In this document: positions 5,319-10,838 of the stretch, piece after piece
Position numbering within the stretch: the first letter of the stretch is position 1
Layout of the letters: every line of letters begins with the position of its first letter
Source of the DNA: an uncultured Flavobacteriaceae bacterium
GTDB taxonomy: Bacteria; Bacteroidota; Bacteroidia; Flavobacteriales; Flavobacteriaceae
Direction of reading: 5' to 3'
Length of the DNA: 12,430 nucleotides
NCBI GenBank assembly: GCA_913044085.1
Contig: CAJWNW010000045.1
Location: 1 to 12,430, forward strand
The notes under the pieces: model-generated
The model's input: the letters and a program-made list of their open reading frames with translations, nothing else
What the model was told of the DNA's origin: nothing
Database searches by the model: none
Translations under genes and position numbers: made by a program

Positions 5319-7784
5319 TTAATAATTATCCACATTTAGGACAACTCTCACGGATCTAAATGCCTTTGTACTCAAAAAGCTATTTTTAATTTTACTAAGC
5401 ACTAACTTTGTCTTTTTTAAGGATTGCTCGTTTGGTATTTTAATTAGTATATTTTTGTGAAATAAATTTCTAATACGTGGTACGGGTGGGAATTCAGGTC
5501 CCAAAACATGGTCCTTAAAAACCTGATAAAGTGCTGTTTTTAGCCAATCAGCACCTTCATTGACACGGTTATAGTCTTTGTGTTTTAAAGTGATTTTTAT
5601 AAGTCTATAGTAAGGCGGATATTTGTATATACGCCGTTGGTAGGTTTGTTCCTCAAACATTTTGTGGTAATCATTTGTCGAAACCTGTTGCAATACATTG
5701 TGATTTGGATTAAAAGACTGAATCAATACTTGGCCTCTAACATCCCTCCTACCAGCACGGCCTGAAACTTGTTGCAGCAATTGAAAACTTCTTTCATGAG
5801 ATCTAAAATCAGGAAAATTAATCAATTGGTCCGCGTTGAGCACACCAACCAGCTTCACATATCTGAAATCTAAACCTTTGGTAAGCATTTGTGTACCGAC
5901 TAAAATATCAATGTCTTTTTTCTCAAAACGGTGAATGATTTGATCATAGCCATATTTTCCTCGAGTCGTATCAAAATCCATGCGCGCAATAGAGGCACTT
6001 GGAAATAAAGCTTGTGCCTCTTCTTGAATTTGTTCAGTTCCAAAACCTTTATGGTTTATATCAACCCCTCCGCATGCCATACATATTGGTTGAACAGCGA
6101 TGGTATAGCTACAATAATGACAGCGCAATTGTTTGATGTGTTGGTGATAGGTCAAACTGACATCACAATTGGAACATTGGGGAACATGACCACAACTATT
6201 ACAAGATACTACTGGCGCATAACCACGTCTATTTTGAAACAAAATGACTTGATAGCCTGAATCCAAAGTCTCTTGAATTTCAGAAATTAAGCGGTCACTA
6301 AAATGACCTTTCATTCGTTTTCGCTTGTATTTATCCTTTAAATCAACCAACTCAATACCAGGTAATATAACATTGTTATAACGCTTATTGAGAGATACAT
6401 AGCCATATTTTTTATGAATGGTAGCATTGTAGTAACTCTCAATACTTGGCGTAGCAGATCCTAAAATTGTTTTCGCATTAAAAAAATTTGCCAGCACAAT
6501 GGAAGTGTCTCGTGCATGGTAGCGCGGCGATGGATCAAATTGTTTATATGAAGATTCGTGCTCCTCGTCAACTACAATCAATCCCAAATTAGAAAATGGA
6601 AGCAACAAGGATGAGCGGGCACCAATTACCACTCTTGCCTGCTCAGAATTTTTTAACACTTTCTGCCATATTTCTAACCGTTCATTTGGACTGAAGCGAG
6701 AGTGGTAAACCACAACTTGAGATCCAAAAAATTGCTTGAGACGAAAAACCAATTGAGAAGTCAGGGCAATTTCAGGCACTAAAAATAAAGCTTGCATCCC
6801 GTGACGCAAGATACTTTCAATTTTTTTGATATAAATTTCCGTTTTTCCAGATGAAGTAACGCCATGAAAAAGACAAACCGATTTCTCTTTTAAGTTGTGA
6901 TTTATAGCATCAAAGGCGATTGACTGCTCTGGACTTAAAGCAATGTCTTGCTGGTCTTTGTAATTTTCAAATTTAATACGATCGACTTCAATAAAATAAG
7001 CTTCAAAAACACCTTTGTCAATCAGAGTTTTAATTTGAGAGGCGGTAGCATTAGTTTGGGTTTTTAAATCAGATACGGTAATTTGACTTTTCTGACTTAC
7101 CAAAGAAAAATACCCCAAAACAATGGTGCTTAACTTTTTAGCTCTTTTTAATTCCTGTTCAAGTTTGGCCAAGGCATCATTGCCAGAGTAAGAATTAGAA
7201 ATTCGAACGCATCTTTCTAATTTTGGTTTAAATTTTTCTTTGAGACTTTGAGAGGTTGTTAAGATCTTAGCCTCCATCAATGGGGTTAAAACAGAAAAAA
7301 CATTCTTTTTATTGAGAATATTTTGGATGTCTTCTATTTTTAATCTTGATGCTTGTTCTAAGGCCTCTAATATTAAATATTGATCATCAGTTAGTTGAAT
7401 AGTATTGACATTTGCGTTGGGAACAAGCGCAACCAATGTTTCACTTTGCAAAAGAAACGCACTTGGAATGGCTGCGCTCATAACTTCTCCAAGGCTACAC
7501 ATATAATACTTAGATATCCAATCCCATAACTTAAATTGAAAAGCATTAACTATGGGTGCATTGTCTAAAATGCTGTGAATGGACTTCACTTCATAAGCAA
7601 TGGGTGCTTTACCGTGTAATTTTAATGCAATACTTGTGTATATTTTATTCTTACCGAAAGGAACCGTAACTCGGAAACCAGGTTTTATAAATTCTGACTC
7701 GGCTTTGGTAATAGCATAGGTGAAGTTGCGTTCCAACGGAAACGGTAAAATCACATCTACAAAATATTGATGTGCTACTGACAT
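5319..7784 (-). CDS. priA: Primosomal protein N', PriA replication-restart helicase
   Basis: PriA is a superfamily-2 3'-to-5' DNA helicase that recognises abandoned forks and starts reloading of the replicative helicase. The 821-residue length is normal for the Bacteroidetes form. Domains in order are the 3'-end-binding domain (about 1-105) and a winged-helix region (about 130-270); Walker A, GVTSSGKTEIY (308-318); VPEIALTSQL (336-345); Walker B, DEEHE (406-410); GSATPS (442-447); NRRGYAP (518-524); a zinc-binding insertion with eight cysteines (C528, C531, C537, C540, C555, C558, C568, C571); FGTEQIQEE (581-589); GTQMLTKGLDF (630-640); QVSGRAGRR (672-680); and a C-terminal domain to 821. All catalytic and zinc residues appear intact. 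Its ATG lies 10 bp inside the end of yihY, so it is the last gene of a nadC-yihY-priA operon. Confidence 0.97.
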   Translation of the reverse strand: MSVAHQYFVDVILPFPLERNFTYAITKAESEFIKPGFRVTVPFGKNKIYTSIALKLHGKAPIAYEVKSIHSILDNAPIVNAFQFKLWDWISKYYMCSLGEVMSAAIPSAFLLQSETLVALVPNANVNTIQLTDDQYLILEALEQASRLKIEDIQNILNKKNVFSVLTPLMEAKILTTSQSLKEKFKPKLERCVRISNSYSGNDALAKLEQELKRAKKLSTIVLGYFSLVSQKSQITVSDLKTQTNATASQIKTLIDKGVFEAYFIEVDRIKFENYKDQQDIALSPEQSIAFDAINHNLKEKSVCLFHGVTSSGKTEIYIKKIESILRHGMQALFLVPEIALTSQLVFRLKQFFGSQVVVYHSRFSPNERLEIWQKVLKNSEQARVVIGARSSLLLPFSNLGLIVVDEEHESSYKQFDPSPRYHARDTSIVLANFFNAKTILGSATPSIESYYNATIHKKYGYVSLNKRYNNVILPGIELVDLKDKYKRKRMKGHFSDRLISEIQETLDSGYQVILFQNRRGYAPVVSCNSCGHVPQCSNCDVSLTYHQHIKQLRCHYCSYTIAVQPICMACGGVDINHKGFGTEQIQEEAQALFPSASIARMDFDTTRGKYGYDQIIHRFEKKDIDILVGTQMLTKGLDFRYVKLVGVLNADQLINFPDFRSHERSFQLLQQVSGRAGRRDVRGQVLIQSFNPNHNVLQQVSTNDYHKMFEEQTYQRRIYKYPPYYRLIKITLKHKDYNRVNEGADWLKTALYQVFKDHVLGPEFPPVPRIRNLFHKNILIKIPNEQSLKKTKLVLSKIKNSFLSTKAFRSVRVVLNVDNY

Positions 7785-8710
7785 GAATCTTTCAGGCGTT
7801 GCAAAGAAGCATTCAATTCAAAACCTAGCAATAAAATAATGGCATTGAGCCAGAAGTAAAAAAGAAGGATTAAAAGGGCTCCAATGGATCCGTAAAGTTG
7901 ATTATAAGTTGAGAAATTCTCAATGTAAATTCCAAAAAGATAAGAGTTCAAAAGCACCAAAAAAGTAGTCAACAAAGCACCGACAGAGAAAAACCGAAAC
8001 AATCTACCGTCTTTTGTACCAAAAAAATAAAGAACAGCAGTACCTAAATAAATCATCAAAATAAAAAATAAGAATTTTAAAGCATTTATCCATTCTAATT
8101 CAGAAACTGAATCGGTCATATTCAAACTTTGGTATATAGGATGCACTATATAAATTTCTAAAAATCCAACACCAACAAGGGTTGAAATCAGTATGAGAAC
8201 CAAAATGATGGAAACGCCAAAAGCATGCAGATATTGATTGATGAAATTTCGATTTAATTTTTGGTGGTATGAGTTTTCAAAGCCAGAAAAAACAGCATTA
8301 ACCCCGTTGGACATCAACAACATAGAAACTATGAAAACAGAAGACAACAAACCGCCAGAACTGTTTTTATTGATGTTTTCAAAAATATTTTGATTAAAAA
8401 ATTCAGAAGTGTTTGGAGGCAAGGACGCATCTAGAAAATTGAGAAATTCAGATTGAAAGCTCTCTATTGGAATATACGGGATAAGAATAATAATAAACAA
8501 TAAAAAGGGGAAAATAGCCATAAAGAAACTGTAGGCTACCGCACTGGCTCGTATGCTAAGTGCACCATTAATAATTCCTAAAATATACATTTCAAACAAA
8601 TCGTATAAGGACAAGCCCTCAAGTCCTGGAAGCTGAATGGATTTAAACAGTTGAACCACCCATTTGACCAAAGGAATTTTATTCAATTGATTTTCAATAT
8701 TTTGACTCAT
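7775..8710 (-). CDS. YihY/BrkB-family inner-membrane protein
   Basis: This 311-residue integral membrane protein belongs to the YihY/virulence factor BrkB family, formerly mislabelled ribonuclease BN. About six hydrophobic segments are visible at residues 57-82, 122-142, 162-190, 210-230, 239-263 and 272-298. Family hallmarks are RASAVAYSFFMAIFPFLLF (54-72), with its helix-breaking Pro, and the last segment, LYGSIGALLILLFYFWLNA (272-290) followed by LLGFELNA. The function is not settled; transporter-like roles have been suggested for the family. The start codon overlaps the nadC stop by 4 bp (ATGA), and the 3' end overlaps priA by 10 bp, so expression is probably translationally coupled. No functional link to NAD synthesis or replication restart is evident. 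Confidence 0.93.
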   Translation of the reverse strand: MSQNIENQLNKIPLVKWVVQLFKSIQLPGLEGLSLYDLFEMYILGIINGALSIRASAVAYSFFMAIFPFLLFIIILIPYIPIESFQSEFLNFLDASLPPNTSEFFNQNIFENINKNSSGGLLSSVFIVSMLLMSNGVNAVFSGFENSYHQKLNRNFINQYLHAFGVSIILVLILISTLVGVGFLEIYIVHPIYQSLNMTDSVSELEWINALKFLFFILMIYLGTAVLYFFGTKDGRLFRFFSVGALLTTFLVLLNSYLFGIYIENFSTYNQLYGSIGALLILLFYFWLNAIILLLGFELNASLQRLKDSCQ

Positions 8711-9567
8711 TTAAAGGCTTTTAAACTTAAATCTAAGTTGTGAACTGAGTGTGTCAATGCACCTGATGAAATAAAATCAACACCACATTCGGCATAATGT
8801 CGTAAAGTAACCTCATTAATGCCACCAGAAGATTCTGTCTGGCACTGGTCTCCAATTAAAGAAACCGCTTTTTTGGTGTCTTGTATTCCGAAATTATCAA
8901 TTAAAATACGATCGGCACCCCCGTGGTCTAAAATTGCTTGTATTTCGTCCAAATCACGTGCTTCAACAATAATTTTTAGGGACAAATCGTGTTTCCTAAG
9001 ATAAAGCATTGTTTTTTCTAATGCCTCAGTAACTCCGCCTGCAAAATCGATATGATTGTCCTTGAGCATGATCATGTCATACAAGGCAAATCGATGGTTG
9101 ACACCCCCACCAATAGACACCGCCCATTTTTCCAAAACTCTTATGCCAGGGGTTGTTTTGCGGGTGTCTAAAATTCTTGTTTTTGTGCCCTTTAGTAAAT
9201 CAACATATGCACTTGTCTTTGTAGCAATTGCACTCATGCGTTGCATGGCGTTGAGTACCAAACGCTCAGCTTTTAAAATGGATTGCTGTGAACCCATTAC
9301 TTCAAAAGCAATATCCCCAAATTTAACAGCAGTTCCATCCTTGATCAGAACCTTTACCTTTAGCTTCGGGTCAACATATTTAAACACACTTTTGGCGAAT
9401 GTTACTCCAGCTAAAATCCCATTGTCCTTTACAATGAGTCGGGCTTTACCAAAAGTATTTTCTGGAATACACGCAAGAGAACTGTGATCGCCCTCCCCTA
9501 CATCTTCGCGAATGGCATTGGCTATAATACGTTCTATTTCATTTTTAAAAGCTAATGAACTGATCAT
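8707..9567 (-). CDS. nadC: Nicotinate-nucleotide pyrophosphorylase (carboxylating), quinolinate phosphoribosyltransferase
   Basis: NadC converts quinolinate and PRPP to nicotinate mononucleotide, CO2 and pyrophosphate in de novo NAD synthesis. The 286-residue length is standard. Visible motifs are EDVGEGDHSSLACIP (21-35); NAMQRMSAIAT (106-116); the quinolinate/PRPP-binding stretch TRKTTPGIRVLEKWAV (135-150), with GGGVNHRFALYD (153-164) and MLKDNHI (167-173); VEARDLDEI (201-209); RILIDNF (220-226); and ESSGGI (245-250) followed by GVDFISSGALTHSV (262-275). It is the first gene of an overlapping operon with yihY and priA. The upstream 82 bp are shared with divergent rlmH; only a poor -7 element (TATATTTA, minus strand) is seen. 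No nadA or nadB lies in the window. Confidence 0.97.
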   Translation of the reverse strand: MISSLAFKNEIERIIANAIREDVGEGDHSSLACIPENTFGKARLIVKDNGILAGVTFAKSVFKYVDPKLKVKVLIKDGTAVKFGDIAFEVMGSQQSILKAERLVLNAMQRMSAIATKTSAYVDLLKGTKTRILDTRKTTPGIRVLEKWAVSIGGGVNHRFALYDMIMLKDNHIDFAGGVTEALEKTMLYLRKHDLSLKIIVEARDLDEIQAILDHGGADRILIDNFGIQDTKKAVSLIGDQCQTESSGGINEVTLRHYAECGVDFISSGALTHSVHNLDLSLKAFK

Positions 9568-9637
9568 AGAATTTAGTTTAATGCGAATGTAATAATTTGA
9601 ATGCTTATAAATATAAGAATAAAATCTATTTTATGAT

Positions 9638-9645
9638 TAACTTTG
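9638..9645 (+). promoter_or_regulatory. Candidate -7 element of the rlmH-rdgB unit
   Basis: TAACTTTG is a full TAnnTTTG match ending 4 bp before the rlmH GTG. No TTG is found 19-21 bp upstream, so only half of the promoter is supported. If used, transcription would start at or within a few bases of the start codon. Confidence 0.45.
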
Positions 9646-9649
9646 CCAT

Positions 9650-10123
9650 GTGAAAATCAAAGTATTGGTCCTAGGGAAAACAGACGCAAAAGCGCTGAAA
9701 GAATTGATTCAAAAATACGAATCCAGACTTCGGCATTACATTCCGTTTTCGATGGAAATCATTCCCGACTTAAAGCATACCAAAAATCTTAGCATAAGTC
9801 TACAAAAAGAAAAAGAAGGGCAACTGATTTTGAATAAAATAAACACTTCAGATCGCTTGTTTTTGTTAGACGAAAAAGGAAAAGATTATGATTCTATTGA
9901 ATTTTCAATGTTTTTACAAAAACAAATGAACTCTGGATTAAAACAAATGGTGCTTGCGATTGGCGGACCTTATGGTTTTTCAGAAGCAGTACATAAAAGT
10001 GCTCATGGTAAAATTTCGTTTTCAAAAATGACTTTTTCCCATCAAATGATTCGTTTATTTGTTGTAGAGCAATTGTACAGAGGTATGAGTATATTAAAAA
10101 ACGAACCCTATCACCACCAATAA
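9650..10123 (+). CDS. rlmH: 23S rRNA pseudouridine-1915 N3-methyltransferase, RlmH
   Basis: RlmH is a SPOUT-class methyltransferase that uses SAM to methylate the pseudouridine at 1915 in helix 69 of 23S rRNA on the 70S ribosome. The 157-residue length is normal. Visible features are MKIKVLVLGKTD (1-12), FLLDEKGK (71-78), the SAM-knot segment LAIGGPYGFSEAV (102-114), KMTFSHQMIR (126-135) and the diagnostic C-terminus EQLYRGMSILKNEPYHH (140-156). The start is GTG at 9650; no in-frame ATG gives a family-like N-terminus, and the ATG two bases upstream (9648) is immediately followed by TGA in another frame. It is followed after 8 bp by rdgB and is divergent from nadC. Confidence 0.97.
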   Translation: MKIKVLVLGKTDAKALKELIQKYESRLRHYIPFSMEIIPDLKHTKNLSISLQKEKEGQLILNKINTSDRLFLLDEKGKDYDSIEFSMFLQKQMNSGLKQMVLAIGGPYGFSEAVHKSAHGKISFSKMTFSHQMIRLFVVEQLYRGMSILKNEPYHHQ

Positions 10124-10131
10124 AAGAGGCC

Positions 10132-10707
10132 ATGATTGAAATCGTTTTTGCAACTAATAATCCCAACAAACTTCATGAAGTTCAAGCACAACTTCCCAAA
10201 GGGATTAAACTCATTAGCTTAAAAGACATTGGATGTAACGAAGACATTCCTGAAACTCAAAATACCATTGAGGGTAATGCCATTCAAAAAGTCAATTATA
10301 TCAAGAAAAAATACAATTTAGATTGCTTTGCTGACGATACTGGCTTAGAAGTTGAAATTTTAAATGGGGAACCTGGAGTCTACTCAGCACGTTATGCCGG
10401 TCCTGAAAAAAATGCGGATGATAACATCCAAAAATTACTTTATAAATTAAAAGATAAAGCCAACCGAAAAGCACAATTTAAAACGGTTATTGCAATGCAT
10501 TTTAGGGGGAAATTAATAACTTTTGAAGGGATTTGTAAAGGAAAAATCACAGAAAATGTTAGGGGTTCTGGAGGCTTTGGTTACGATCCGATTTTCAAAC
10601 CTTTAGGGCATTCAAAAACTTTCGCGCAATTGGCTTTATATGAAAAAAACAAGATTGGACACAGAGGCCAGGCTGTTGCTCAGTTAATTGATTTCTTTGA
10701 AGCTTAA
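10132..10707 (+). CDS. rdgB: XTP/dITP diphosphatase (non-canonical purine NTP pyrophosphatase), RdgB/HAM1 family
   Basis: The enzyme hydrolyses dITP, XTP and ITP to the monophosphate plus pyrophosphate, keeping deaminated purines out of DNA and RNA. The 191-residue length is typical. Motifs are FATNNPNKLHE (6-16, phosphate and metal binding), ETQNTIEGNA (41-50), FADDTGLEV (66-74) with the catalytic Asp pair D68/D69, GEPGVYSARYAG (79-90), GSGGFGYDPIF (145-155) and EKNKIGHRGQA (171-181). Two signature positions differ from the usual TFAE and SHR, being TFAQ (163-166) and GHR (176-178). The ATG at 10132 is 8 bp after the rlmH stop. AAGAGG ends only 2 bp before the ATG, too close to act as a normal ribosome-binding site, so cotranscription with rlmH is the simplest reading. 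Confidence 0.96.
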   Translation: MIEIVFATNNPNKLHEVQAQLPKGIKLISLKDIGCNEDIPETQNTIEGNAIQKVNYIKKKYNLDCFADDTGLEVEILNGEPGVYSARYAGPEKNADDNIQKLLYKLKDKANRKAQFKTVIAMHFRGKLITFEGICKGKITENVRGSGGFGYDPIFKPLGHSKTFAQLALYEKNKIGHRGQAVAQLIDFFEA

Positions 10708-10727
10708 ACAAACTTAATTAATTAATG

Positions 10728-10735
10728 TACCTTTG
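10728..10735 (+). promoter_or_regulatory. Candidate -7 element of the DEAD-box helicase gene
   Basis: TACCTTTG is a full TAnnTTTG match. No TTG lies 19-21 bp upstream; the nearest TTTG (10696-10699) is too far away. Transcription would begin near 10741, right at the base of the first hairpin of the leader. No intrinsic terminator separates rdgB from this point, so readthrough from rlmH-rdgB is also possible. Confidence 0.5.
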
Positions 10736-10740
10736 CCGCA

Positions 10741-10838
10741 AATCCTCAGGGTGAGGATGTGATGTAAGGAGCATTAGGTATAAAATTCGATACGCTTCTG
10801 AGGCAACACGACAAACGCATATCGAAATAAACATACTA
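10741..10838 (+). promoter_or_regulatory. Structured 5' leader of the DEAD-box helicase mRNA
   Basis: About 98 nt lie between the predicted transcript start and the ATG. Hairpin 1 is a perfect 7-bp stem, ATCCTCA (10742-10748) with TGAGGAT (10752-10758), around a GGG loop. Hairpin 2 is TTCGATA (10786-10792) with TATCGAA (10820-10826), continued by GC (10794-10795) with GC (10817-10818) beyond one C-A mismatch, enclosing a 21-nt loop. That loop contains CTGAGG (10798-10803), complementary to CCTCAG (10744-10749) of hairpin 1, so hairpin 1 and a loop interaction exclude each other. AAGGAG (10766-10771) lies between them with no start codon at usable distance. Known RNA families were not searched; the role as a regulatory leader is inferred. 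Confidence 0.5.

Noticed and set aside
6012..6260. Open frame on the plus strand opposite the PriA zinc-binding region
   Set aside because: It is the complement of the eight-cysteine insertion of PriA, with no independent support.
9056..9487. Open frame of 143 codons on the plus strand inside nadC
   Set aside because: It is opposite well-conserved NadC motifs and has no promoter or family resemblance; coding on the minus strand explains it.
10124..10129. AAGAGG as a Shine-Dalgarno site for rdgB
   Set aside because: It is only 2 bp from the ATG, too close for normal pairing, and this lineage generally does not depend on such sites.
10715..10726. Palindrome TTAATTAATTAA between rdgB and the helicase
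   Set aside because: It is a low-complexity AT repeat that reads as its own complement by composition, with no G-C stem and no terminator character.
10726..10755. Nine-codon upstream open frame (ATG at 10726 to TGA) before the helicase
   Set aside because: Its ATG lies upstream of the predicted transcript start and overlaps the -7 element, so it would be absent from the main transcript.
10741..10838. A known metabolite riboswitch upstream of the helicase
   Set aside because: I recognise no consensus of a known class (TPP, SAM, FMN, cobalamin, glycine, preQ1), and an RNA helicase is not a usual target; it is reported only as an unclassified structured leader.
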